A stretch of 64,000 nt of DNA, taken from CAZUAQ01 sp964618455 (GTDB lineage Bacteria; Planctomycetota; Phycisphaerae; UBA1845; PWPN01). Shown in pieces: positions 45,152 through 53,521 of the stretch. Each line of letters begins with the position of its first letter. The stretch's first letter is position 1. A model generated the notes under the pieces. It saw only the letters and a program-made list of their open reading frames with translations. It ran no database searches and was not told the origin of the DNA. Location: assembly GCA_964618455.1 (NCBI GenBank), contig CAZUAQ010000017.1:47812-111811 (forward strand). The letters are read 5' to 3'. The translations under genes were made by a program, and so were the position numbers.

Positions 45152-45964
45152 TTGGGCACTATATTGGATCGCATCGTGGAAACCAAGCGGCAGGAGGTGG
45201 CGGAGGCGAAAGCGCACCGCCCCCTGTCCGAGCTGCAGGCGGCGTGTCGCGATGTGGAACCGCCGCAGGATTTTTACGGCGCGATTGCGGCAGGCTCGCC
45301 GCGCGGGATGGCGCTGATTGCCGAGATCAAGCGGAAGAGCCCCTCGGCGGGTCTGATTCGCGAGGACTTCGACCCCGCCGCCCTCGCCCGCATCTACCAC
45401 GAGCACGGCGCCCAGGCGCTCAGCGTGCTTACGGATGCTCCTTATTTCGACGGGCGGCTCGAATTCCTGGAGCAGGTCAAGGCGGCGGTGCCCCTGCCCG
45501 TGCTGCGGAAGGACTTCATGATCGACGCCTACCAGATCGTGGAGTCGCGTGTGGCGGGGGCGGACTGCGTGCTGCTGATCGGCGAGGTCCTCGCCGCCAA
45601 GGATGTCCTCGCGATGATCGAACTGGCCCACGAACTCGGCATGACTGCCCTGGTCGAGGTCCACGAACCCGAAACACTCGAGGCCTTGCTGGAGGTGATC
45701 CCCTTCCCCAATCCTTATCGCATGCTGCTCGGTGTGAACAACCGAAATCTCAAGATCCAGCAGACGGACATCACGCACACTCACCGTCTGGCGTCGCGCT
45801 TTCCTGCCGAGGTTCTTCTGGTTTCAGAGAGTGGCATCAAGACGCCTGAAGATGTGCATTCGCTCAAATCGGCGGGGGCGAAAGCCGTGCTGATCGGTGA
45901 GACGTTCATGAAGGCGCCGGACGTCGGCGCGAAAGTGGACGAGATCATGGGGCGGGTGGAGTGA
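45152..45964 (+). CDS. trpC: Indole-3-glycerol-phosphate synthase
   Basis: 270 residues, a full-length monofunctional TIM barrel. It closes the indole ring in tryptophan synthesis (CdRP to indole-3-glycerol phosphate). The start is TTG, with GGGAG six bases upstream. Signatures: ILDRIVETKRQEV, EIKRKSPSAG (catalytic Lys), VLRKDFMIDAYQI (second Lys), LLGVNNRNLK, LVSESGI and AVLIGETFM. A TACAAT at 45081-45086 may be its -10 box. No other trp gene is near. Its 3' end overlaps the next, convergent gene by 20 bases. Confidence 0.94.
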   Translation: MGTILDRIVETKRQEVAEAKAHRPLSELQAACRDVEPPQDFYGAIAAGSPRGMALIAEIKRKSPSAGLIREDFDPAALARIYHEHGAQALSVLTDAPYFDGRLEFLEQVKAAVPLPVLRKDFMIDAYQIVESRVAGADCVLLIGEVLAAKDVLAMIELAHELGMTALVEVHEPETLEALLEVIPFPNPYRMLLGVNNRNLKIQQTDITHTHRLASRFPAEVLLVSESGIKTPEDVHSLKSAGAKAVLIGETFMKAPDVGAKVDEIMGRVE

Positions 45965-48080
45965 GGCAATCCGGATTCGGATTCGTCCCGTTGACTCCCA
46001 AGCAGCGCTGGAAGTGAGCGAAGTCCGACTGATCGGCGTCGCCGTCCCCGTCGAGATCGCGATCCCCGCAGTTGAACCGTGTATCGACTTCAGGCCCGGA
46101 GAAGCAGGACGCAAAACGGTCGACATCGTCCTCATCCACGTCGCCGTCCTGATCGTAATCGGGTGCGTCCACAGGCACGACCGGCCACAGTTCCCAGGCA
46201 TAGTCCAGGGCTTCGAGCGCTTCGGCGATCGACCTTGCCACGTCAGAACCGTCACCATCGCCGAGTAGCAGAGCGCGGGCCTCGCCCAATGCTGTTCGGC
46301 TTTCCTCGAGTCGCCACCGGATGGACGTCGCGCTGAGCGGGGCCAGTTCGTCTTCTTCGACGGCTGTCGACAGCGCGTCACGCAATGCCGAAATCTGATT
46401 CCGGGCCGTTCCCAGTCGATGACCGAGTTCCTCGGGAGACTCAACCTCGAGACCTTCCCGGGTCTCCCGGCTCAAGACTTCCGCCCACTGAATGCCAGCA
46501 TGGAAGTGGTCCCGTCGACGCATGGGGCCGAGCGCGGTGAGCCCTCCGATCGGCTGGGGCACGTCAAAAATGTCGGGCATCAGGGGGTTCACCTCGTAGT
46601 AGTAAAGCGAACTGATCAGGGCGGAATGCGATACGTAAATATCCCCGCGGGTCCCGATGCTGATCGTCCCGCCGCAGGTATCCCGTAGCACGACACCCTG
46701 GGCGATCGAGCCGTCATCCGGACGCAGTGCCAGCAGCAGGGTCGCGCGGGGAATGCCAAGTACATTGGGCAGATCCAGACTCGTGTACTCGTAGCTGAGA
46801 ACGGCAGCAGCCCAAAGATATTCCGGGGTGGTGGTGATCACGCTGTTCACCACGATGAGGGGTTGGCCGCCCGGCAACACGGGACGTAGAGCCGGAATCG
46901 GGGGCAGTGCCTCGAGAGCGCGTTCATTCAGATCAGTGCTCCACTTGATCGAGCCGTCTTCAGGATTCAAGGCGGTGATCGATTCGAGAAAGCCCGTGTA
47001 GATCGTCCCGTCTCGGCCGACAGTCGGTGACGCCGCCAGACCGGCGCGATCCGCATTCCAGAGGGCCACTCCCGTTTCCGCATCGAAGGCGGTGATGACC
47101 GAATCTCCCCCGACGGCGTAGACCTGATCCCCATTCGGGGAAATGGCCGGACTGCTTCCGCTACCACCGGCGATGGAGCTTTCGAAGGCGATGCTGAGCG
47201 TACTCTCGCCAAAGTCGATACCGTACAGTGTGCCGACCTCGGGGGTTGCGCCGCCACCGACAATGTACAATCGCCCGGTGGTGGGATGAATCGCCGGTGT
47301 ATTCACGACTTCGTAAACATTACCGAATAGGCCATAAAACAATGTCTCGATGATCTCGGGATCCACCAGCCCCCCCGCCAGCAATCCGTCAGGTGGCGGA
47401 TCCGTCGGAATCGGTCCTCCGCTGCCCGGCAGATCGAGAATGGGATAGGCCAGGTCGCTGGTATCGCGATCGTAGAAGAGGACTTTGCCACGACCGCTCA
47501 CACCGCCCACCAGCCCCCCCCGGCTGAACACCGGAGAGATCAGCGGCCCGGAGTCCACGGGCAGAGGCTTGATCCACTTGATTGATCCGTCGGAGTGAAA
47601 TGCCCAGAACTGGTTTGCATCGCTGATGTACACATCGCCGTTGCAATCCACGAGCGCGATGTTCCCGGCAGCCGAGGAATCGAGATCGTTCACATCCTGT
47701 TGTGGGGCGCTTTCCCAGAGGAGGTTGCCGTCGCGATCGAAGGCATGCAGATGGGACGTGCCCGGCCCCTGTCCGGTCGTGGCATAGAGGTTGCCTTCGG
47801 GACCGATGGAGGGCGCGCCAAACAGCGACGCCCCGTCGAGGGCGGTCCACTTCACCTCGTTGAAGCGACTCACGGCGTAGGGGGCGTCATCGGAATTGCG
47901 CGAGTCCCGGTGCACACTCGGCCAGGAAGACTGCGCGTAGAAGCAGGGAAGAGCCGTCTCGCGTTCCCCTGGACACGCGGCGGCGCAGTCGGGATCCACG
48001 TCCTCGGCTGACACGTCGGCAGTGCCAAGTAAACTCAGGATGCACGTCACGAGGACGCCATGCAGCACACGACAGGCCAT
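45945..48080 (-). CDS. Secreted PQQ-type beta-propeller protein with dockerin-like C-terminus
   Basis: 711 residues with a signal peptide (VTCILSLLGTADVSAE). Residues about 50-480 hold propeller blades of the PQQ type (GNLYATTGQGPGTSHLHAFD, VITAFDAETGVALWNADRAG, DGTIYTGFLESITALNPEDG, IKWSTDL). A helical stretch follows (about 560-630). The C-terminus has two Asp-rich dockerin-like repeats (DYDQDGDVDEDDVDRFASCF, DLDGDGDADQSDFAHFQRCL). No PQQ-enzyme catalytic residues can be confirmed, so binding or scaffolding outside the cell is more likely. Confidence 0.85.
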   Translation of the reverse strand: MACRVLHGVLVTCILSLLGTADVSAEDVDPDCAAACPGERETALPCFYAQSSWPSVHRDSRNSDDAPYAVSRFNEVKWTALDGASLFGAPSIGPEGNLYATTGQGPGTSHLHAFDRDGNLLWESAPQQDVNDLDSSAAGNIALVDCNGDVYISDANQFWAFHSDGSIKWIKPLPVDSGPLISPVFSRGGLVGGVSGRGKVLFYDRDTSDLAYPILDLPGSGGPIPTDPPPDGLLAGGLVDPEIIETLFYGLFGNVYEVVNTPAIHPTTGRLYIVGGGATPEVGTLYGIDFGESTLSIAFESSIAGGSGSSPAISPNGDQVYAVGGDSVITAFDAETGVALWNADRAGLAASPTVGRDGTIYTGFLESITALNPEDGSIKWSTDLNERALEALPPIPALRPVLPGGQPLIVVNSVITTTPEYLWAAAVLSYEYTSLDLPNVLGIPRATLLLALRPDDGSIAQGVVLRDTCGGTISIGTRGDIYVSHSALISSLYYYEVNPLMPDIFDVPQPIGGLTALGPMRRRDHFHAGIQWAEVLSRETREGLEVESPEELGHRLGTARNQISALRDALSTAVEEDELAPLSATSIRWRLEESRTALGEARALLLGDGDGSDVARSIAEALEALDYAWELWPVVPVDAPDYDQDGDVDEDDVDRFASCFSGPEVDTRFNCGDRDLDGDGDADQSDFAHFQRCLGVNGTNPNPDCLTPPAP

Positions 48081-48218
48081 CTGAGGCGCTCCGATAAGAG
48101 TAGTGGGGAAGGCCCTCCAGGCAGGTCTCGAGCCGCGTCTCAGCAGGGACGCGGATCTTGCCCGAAGAATTCAGCTTAGAGAATCGGATGGAACGAAGTC
48201 AAGGAGAATCCGGACGAC

Positions 48219-49283
48219 TCACACATTGAACCGGAAGTTAATGATATCCCCGTCCTGAACGACGTACGTTTTGCCTTCGAGGCGGATTTTTCCGGCGGCC
48301 TTGGCGCCTTTCATGTCCCCGGCCTCGACCAAGTCGTCGAAAGCGACCGTCTCGGCGCGAATGAAACCCCGGGCGATGTCGGTATGGATCTTTCCGGCGG
48401 CCTCGACGGCGTCGCTGCCCCTGACCACCGACCAGGCGCGCACCTCGTCCTCCCCGGCGGTGAGAAACGAAATCAGGCCGACCGCATCGTAGCACGCCCG
48501 GACAAGCAGATCCTTCGCCGGTTCGCCGACGCCGAGATCCTCCAGAAACGCGGCACGGTCATCCGGATCCAGCTGGGCGATCTGTTCTTCCGTGTCGGCG
48601 CAAAGCGATACGGTCGCCCGGGCCCCGGACCACTCGAACGGCGCGGGCTTGCCCGCCTCCGCCTCGCCGACATTGATAACCACCACGATCGGCAGTTCGG
48701 TCAGAAAGGCGAAGCTGGCGAGCATGCGCTTCTCATCGTCCGACTCGACCGCCTTGGAAATGGGTTGATCGTTTTCCAGCGCGTCCTGGCACTTCTGCAT
48801 CAGGGCCAGTTCGCGCTGCTCGGCATCTTTCGTCTTGGTGGGTTTCTTGAGCGACTTCTCGAGCCGTTCGATGCGCGTGGTGACCTGCTCGAGATCGCAG
48901 AAGATCAACTCGGCCATGAGTTCTTCGAGGTCCGCCCTGGCATCGATGCGATTGCGGTAGGCGGGCACGGCGTCGTTCTCGAACGCGCGCACCACCGCCA
49001 CAAGCGCGTCGCACTTGCGGATGCTGCCGAGGGTCTTGCGGAACTCCGCCTGCTGCTGGGCGGTCTCGTGGCTGAACCCGGGCACGTCGATGCAGTCGAT
49101 GGTCGCTTCGGTGTACTTCTTCGGTTTATAAAGTTCGGCCAGGCGATCCAGGCGGGCGTCGGGCACTTTGACGATGGCCATCTGCTCCCCCATGACCGGC
49201 TGCGACGAGGCGGGTTGGCCCGTCACCGCGCGGAAGAGGGTGGATTTGCCGCTCTGGGGTGGTCCTACGAATGCGATTTTCAT
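48219..49283 (-). CDS. YchF/DUF933-type GTPase or ATPase, variant form
   Basis: 354 residues, near the usual 363 of YchF. The P-loop is GPPQSGKST, and the base-specificity motif is the NxxE type (VVINVGEAEA), which in YchF favours ATP. The C-terminal TGS/DUF933 domain ends LEGKTYVVQDGDIINFRFNV, as in YchF. A coiled region joins the two (TTRIERLEKSLKK). The switch II stretch differs strongly: DVPGFSHETAQQQAEFRKTL replaces the conserved Gly-rich segment after DxxG. It may be the organism's only YchF or a divergent paralogue. Confidence 0.88.
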   Translation of the reverse strand: MKIAFVGPPQSGKSTLFRAVTGQPASSQPVMGEQMAIVKVPDARLDRLAELYKPKKYTEATIDCIDVPGFSHETAQQQAEFRKTLGSIRKCDALVAVVRAFENDAVPAYRNRIDARADLEELMAELIFCDLEQVTTRIERLEKSLKKPTKTKDAEQRELALMQKCQDALENDQPISKAVESDDEKRMLASFAFLTELPIVVVINVGEAEAGKPAPFEWSGARATVSLCADTEEQIAQLDPDDRAAFLEDLGVGEPAKDLLVRACYDAVGLISFLTAGEDEVRAWSVVRGSDAVEAAGKIHTDIARGFIRAETVAFDDLVEAGDMKGAKAAGKIRLEGKTYVVQDGDIINFRFNV

Positions 49284-49330
49284 GGCGGGGATTGTAGAGC
49301 GTCACCGATACCGGTCAACCCGAAGGACGG

Positions 49331-49440
49331 GGAATGGGAAATGTCGAAATCCGAATGTCGCATGCGGTAAGCGGGCCCCGGCAAACTGACACCCTCTTCG
49401 TCATTCGTCATTCGAAATTGATTCGAGATTCGTCATTGGG
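49331..49440. repeat. Intergenic element built from GAATGACGAA-like words
   Basis: The right part reads TTCGTCATTCGTCATTCGAA with a further ATTCGTCATT; the left part carries related words in opposite orientation (AAATGTCGAAATCCGAATGT). Together they form a long imperfect inverted repeat about 100 bases across, between the divergent YchF and sulfatase genes. It looks like a dispersed repeat, but only one copy is in this window. Confidence 0.45.
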
Positions 49441-49494
49441 TCCGGTCATGTGACGCCCTGTGATATTCGCTGTCGCCACAGTAGAATATTGGTC

Positions 49495-50892
49495 ATGCTT
49501 CAACTCCTGCGGCGATTTGCATTTCTCCTGGTGTTCACCTTCAGTCTGCCCACGGCCTGGGCGGCGCCGGATCGGCCGGTCAATGTCGTGCTCATTATGA
49601 CCGACGACCAGGGGGCGTGGTCTCTCGGCTGTTATGGAAGCCCCGAAGCAATCACGCCGAACATCGACCGCCTCGCCCGCGAGGGTGTCCGCCTCACGCA
49701 GGCCTTTGCCACCAGCCCGGTCTGCTCACCGAGCCGCGCTACGTTCACCACCGGCCGTATCCCGTCACAGCATGGCATTCACGACTGGATCAAACACGAG
49801 AACACCGGCCCGCGGGCCCGCTATTGCCTCGAAGGCGAATGGACCCTCAGCGACATTCTCGCCGGGCATGGCTACACCTGCGGCATCTCCGGCAAGTGGC
49901 ACCTCGGTGATTCGTTCCGGCGGAAGGCGGGCTTCAGCTACTGGTACGTCCTGCCCAAAGGCGGCAGCGAATACCAGGATGCGGAGATGTTCCGCCACGA
50001 GCAGCGCGTGCAGACGAAGGGCTACCTGACCGATCGCATCACCGACGGGGCGGTCGAGTTCCTGGAAGCGCATCACGACTCACCGTTCTATCTCGAAGTG
50101 CAGTACAACGCGCCGCACACACCCTACCGCGGCCACCCGCAGGAGTTGCGGGATCTCTTTTCCGAATGCGCGTTCGCCTCGATCCCCAAGCTTCCCCGCC
50201 ACCCGTGGGCGTCGTCCAACATTGGCCAGTTGGGGCGGCGTGAAGCCAAGGTGAATTATTTCGCGTCCTGCACGGGCATCGATCGCGGCGTCGGCCGGGT
50301 GATGGAGACCCTGCGCGAATTGAACGTCCACGAGAATACGCTCGTGATCTTCACCAGCGACCAGGGCTACTGCATCGGCCATCACGGGTTGTGGGGCAAG
50401 GGCAACGCCTCGAACCCGCGGAATGCCTATGACACGTCGCTGCGGGTCCCGATGATCTTCCACCATCCGGATGTACTTCCGGATGGCAAGGTGCTCGACA
50501 CGATGGTCAGCGCCTATGATTTCCTGCCGATGCTGCTCGCGTATCTCCACCTGCCGCCATCGCTTGGGCGAAATCTTCCGGGCCGCAGCTTTGCCGACGC
50601 CCTGAAAGGCAAACCGCTCGAGAACTGGCCCGATGCCATCTATGCCGAATATGCCAATCTGCGTATGATACGAACAGCGGACATGAAGTATGTCCATCGG
50701 GCGTTGGGCGGCCCGTGTGAACTGTACGACTTGAAGAACGATCCCGACGAGACAACCAATCTCGTCGAGGACCCTGAATACGATCAACGCCGTAAACAGC
50801 TCCGGCGGAAGATGTTCGACTGGTTCGCCCAGTACGTCGAAGCCGGATCGGACCCGGTCGGCCAGGAGTACCTCCGGCCGGACCAGAGATAG
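49495..50892 (+). CDS. Secreted sulfatase (arylsulfatase A-like)
   Basis: 465 residues from ATG 49495 with a signal peptide (FLLVFTFSLPTAWAA). The metal-binding start VVLIMTDDQGAWSLGCYG and the sulfatase signature C77SPSRATFTTGR are intact; C77 is the Cys changed to formylglycine by the maturase. Further motifs are SGKWHLGD, VIFTSDQGYCIGHHG and GKGNASNPRNAYDTSLRVPM. Closest type: iduronate- or choline-sulfatase-like enzymes on sulfated glycans. A TAGAAT (49482-49487) sits only 7 bases before the ATG. Confidence 0.92.
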   Translation: MLQLLRRFAFLLVFTFSLPTAWAAPDRPVNVVLIMTDDQGAWSLGCYGSPEAITPNIDRLAREGVRLTQAFATSPVCSPSRATFTTGRIPSQHGIHDWIKHENTGPRARYCLEGEWTLSDILAGHGYTCGISGKWHLGDSFRRKAGFSYWYVLPKGGSEYQDAEMFRHEQRVQTKGYLTDRITDGAVEFLEAHHDSPFYLEVQYNAPHTPYRGHPQELRDLFSECAFASIPKLPRHPWASSNIGQLGRREAKVNYFASCTGIDRGVGRVMETLRELNVHENTLVIFTSDQGYCIGHHGLWGKGNASNPRNAYDTSLRVPMIFHHPDVLPDGKVLDTMVSAYDFLPMLLAYLHLPPSLGRNLPGRSFADALKGKPLENWPDAIYAEYANLRMIRTADMKYVHRALGGPCELYDLKNDPDETTNLVEDPEYDQRRKQLRRKMFDWFAQYVEAGSDPVGQEYLRPDQR

Positions 50893-50924
50893 ACTCCACC
50901 GCATTTTGATTCGAGGAGAACGCG

Positions 50925-51059
50925 ATGCAACGCAAGTCCCCCACCCGTTTGCTCAAATGGATGAGCCTGCTGACCGGCGGCATTCTGTTCGGCGGTAGCT
51001 GTGAAGCCGTCTTCGGGACGCTTCAGCTCGTCGCCGGCATTGTTTCCATCTGGGTGTAA
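50925..51059 (+). CDS. 44-residue small hydrophobic protein
   Basis: ATG 50925 to TAA 51057-51059, with a very good ribosome site (GAGGAG, 50914-50919) six bases upstream and only 32 bases after the sulfatase stop. The product starts basic (MQRKSPTRLLKW) and continues with a hydrophobic, Gly-rich stretch (LLTGGILFGGSC), then AVFGTLQLVAGIVSIWV. It may be a small exported or membrane peptide; GGSC is a poor lipobox. I recognise no family. Confidence 0.6.
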   Translation: MQRKSPTRLLKWMSLLTGGILFGGSCEAVFGTLQLVAGIVSIWV

Positions 51060-51436
51060 TCCCCTAGCCTCCCGCCGGGTCGCTTCCGCCCGGCACCATG
51101 CGTGGACCTACTGAATGCAGCCCCCTGTGCGGGCGCTCATCCTTTCCGCGCCGTGAGCGGTTGGCGGAGATACGCTCGATTGCGCTGAGAGCACATGAGA
51201 GTCGAGTACACTCAGAATCCCTGCCTCCCACACTTTTCGCTTGCCCGATGTCCTGTATCGGTTAGACTCAGAAAGAGGAGGACGCGCAGGGAGCTCGACT
51301 GGATAGACGCTCCGCACCACTGCACAACGGCGCATGTGTTGCGGTATCGGAGCGGAGAGCCGGTCGGTATGGCTATCGCGATGTCCGCGCACGCAACCAT
51401 TCATCTCGTGGGGACATGCAGGGAGGAACCAGCATC
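51060..51436. other. Intergenic region before the dockerin protein gene
   Basis: No gene seen. A GC-rich 6-bp hairpin follows the small gene without a T run. A weak promoter pair, TTGCCC (51241-51246) and TAGACT (51263-51268) spaced by 16, would give a leader of about 160 bases. GGGAGGA precedes the next start. Confidence 0.45.
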
Positions 51437-52948
51437 ATGCAATCGAAAACTTCGGGTCTGCTGCTCGCAGGACTTCTGACTGCCCCGGCGATGGGCGAAA
51501 TCCAGATCGACGTGGAGTTGATGCTGGGCGGCGAAAACCATGCCGAGCAGATACATCAAACCGGCATACCCGTAGCCTATGACACGTCATGGGCGGTTAC
51601 CGACGACTCCACCGTTTTCACGTGTGGGGAACTCTTGAACTGGGCGGTGGCGGTCACCGTCAGCGGGACGAACGGCGACGTCTGTAACGGTGTGGCCCAT
51701 CTCGTGGTCGATCTGGAACTGCTTAAGGACGGGCAGCTTGTCTATCCGGCGAAGGCAGATCCGGGCTGCCATCTTGGCGGATGGTGCAGCACCATGAACA
51801 CGGGTGTTCTGAACAGCCCTGCCGGCCGTGGCAGTCTTCAATTGGCCGCCTTTGCCTATTCCGTCGACAGCGGCGCCATCGCGCCGATCGTGGACCCGGT
51901 AAATGGATTGGACAGCCGGCCGTTCATCACCGGGTCGTTGATCGATGACGTGGCGGCCGACGGCGCGGGCATGCAGGACGCGACGTATCCCAGCACCTAC
52001 GGTTTTCCCCCAAGCTCGATTTCACCGATCGGTGTCCTGGAAGGGATGGGCGCGGGTTTCTCGTCATTCTCCATTCCAAGCTTCGACCGCACGCCGAATA
52101 CGATCATCGACGGCAATCTGGCGGGCGTCGGCTGCGTCGGCTCTTACCAGAACACGACGTGCGGCGTGCCTTCCTCTCTGCCCGTCGGAAACGGCCCCTT
52201 CCTGGAAGGCCAGATCTACTTGAAGGGCATGAGTTCCGGCGTTTACGAGTTGAAGGTTACGGCGAGCGCTGACGCGAACAGTGTCCTCCTCGGTGACTTC
52301 AATCCACTCTCCATCGGCGGCGATCTGACCTCTCTTCCCACTTATGCGCAGCCGGTGACCATCGGCGGCTCGGATTCCATCGGATTCACCATTGACTGCC
52401 CCCCTCCCGTCCACCTCACTTATGCCGCCTCGCGGAAACTGCACTCCGGTCTCGACTGCCATGATGAATATGATGTGGAGCTCTATCCGAACCCCGAGGG
52501 AACGGCCGGGGCCGGCGTGGAATGTCGTTCGGATGGCACGATCGATCGCCTCGTACTCGAATTCGACAGCCCGGTGAGCCTGGACTGCAGTAACATCATG
52601 ATTAACCGCGGCAGGGAAGTCTGCGCCGGCGTAACCGATTTGGGAGGAAACGCGTATGAGGTTGCCTTGGTGGGTGGCATGAATGAAACCTGTCTCGAAG
52701 TCGAGTTGTTGGGTATCCCCTATCTCGAAGGCACGCGTATCTTTCAAGGGTTGAATCTGTTAGGTGATGTCAATGCAAGCGGAGGCGTTACGATTATCGA
52801 TCTAGCGAACGCTAAAAGTTGCATGGGCACTCCTATTGGTGCCGGTTTTTGTACTCGAGCCGACACCAATCGGAATTGCAACATCTCGGTAATCGACTTG
52901 AGTAATATCAAAGCCGAAGTGGGAAGCACGGCAAGCTGCTGGAGATGA
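51437..52948 (+). CDS. Secreted beta-rich protein with dockerin-like C-terminus
   Basis: 503 residues from ATG 51437 (GGGAGGA 9 bases upstream). A signal peptide (LLLAGLLTAPAMGE) is followed by a long beta-rich region with many Gly, Ser and Asp and scattered Cys; no catalytic motif is seen. The C-terminal 60 residues carry two dockerin-type calcium loops (DVNASGGVTIIDLANAKSC, DTNRNCNISVIDLSNIKAEV). Probably a surface or matrix protein held through the dockerin. Ligand unknown. Confidence 0.8.
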   Translation: MQSKTSGLLLAGLLTAPAMGEIQIDVELMLGGENHAEQIHQTGIPVAYDTSWAVTDDSTVFTCGELLNWAVAVTVSGTNGDVCNGVAHLVVDLELLKDGQLVYPAKADPGCHLGGWCSTMNTGVLNSPAGRGSLQLAAFAYSVDSGAIAPIVDPVNGLDSRPFITGSLIDDVAADGAGMQDATYPSTYGFPPSSISPIGVLEGMGAGFSSFSIPSFDRTPNTIIDGNLAGVGCVGSYQNTTCGVPSSLPVGNGPFLEGQIYLKGMSSGVYELKVTASADANSVLLGDFNPLSIGGDLTSLPTYAQPVTIGGSDSIGFTIDCPPPVHLTYAASRKLHSGLDCHDEYDVELYPNPEGTAGAGVECRSDGTIDRLVLEFDSPVSLDCSNIMINRGREVCAGVTDLGGNAYEVALVGGMNETCLEVELLGIPYLEGTRIFQGLNLLGDVNASGGVTIIDLANAKSCMGTPIGAGFCTRADTNRNCNISVIDLSNIKAEVGSTASCWR

Positions 52949-53006
52949 ACTCTCCACACGGATCAGGATTTTTCGCTTTCTCAGACTTTGTGGATTCCCT
53001 GGGATC

Positions 53007-53309
53007 TCACGCCGCCACGCGTTCGCACTGGCAGGCGCGCTCGAAGGTTTCGAAGTAGGCGGCGAAGGCTTCCCGGCAGGCCCGCTCGACGCCGTCCTTG
53101 AGGGCGAACCGCTGCTCGACGATTTCGCCGACGTGCAGTTCCAGCGACTGTTTTGCGGCATTGACCGCCACCCGTATCCGGCGTGCGGCGCTGGCCAGCG
53201 GACCGATGATCGGGTCGCGGTACACCAGCGTGCCGGACGCATCCACGTCGAAGAAGGTCTTCTGCATACGGCGGACGATTTTGGAATCCAGCGGCTCGGG
53301 CATCTGCAT
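53007..53309 (-). CDS. Small hypothetical protein
   Basis: 100 residues. A good ribosome site (GGAGATT) lies 5 bases before the ATG. The sequence is soluble and mostly helical (SAARRIRVAVNAAKQSLELHV, ERACREAFAAYFETFERA) with a beta start (FFDVDASGTLVYRDPIIG). No motif, Cys pair or membrane helix is seen, apart from a single CQC near the end. It is downstream of the DUF4838 gene, but a terminator separates them. Function unknown. Confidence 0.55.
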   Translation of the reverse strand: MQMPEPLDSKIVRRMQKTFFDVDASGTLVYRDPIIGPLASAARRIRVAVNAAKQSLELHVGEIVEQRFALKDGVERACREAFAAYFETFERACQCERVAA

Positions 53310-53404
53310 GGCTCAATCTCCTGGTTGGGCGAGAGGCGAAGCCACGCGGCTTTCGCCCCCGCCTCAGGACAATTACGCCATCCGTGCTCGATCCTTTCTC
53401 GAAA

Positions 53405-53442
53405 AACCGGAAAAAGGGCATTTCGCCCGGAAATGTGCCCTT
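53405..53442 (-). terminator. Terminator after the DUF4838 gene
   Basis: On the minus strand, stem AAGGGCA/TGCCCTT (53436-53442 with 53414-53420) with an inner ATTTC/GAAAT stem, followed by TTTTT. It lies 80 bases after the stop at 53522. Confidence 0.75.
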
Positions 53443-53521
53443 CGCGACGGAACGCGGCCCCGGTACCTCCGGATTGACGCCCAGCTCGATCGACGTCAGG
53501 CCCGATGCGCCTCAGACCGGC

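Noticed and set aside
49482..49495. Leaderless start for the sulfatase
   Set aside because: TAGAAT is at the right distance, but no -35 box is visible, so the promoter itself is doubtful.
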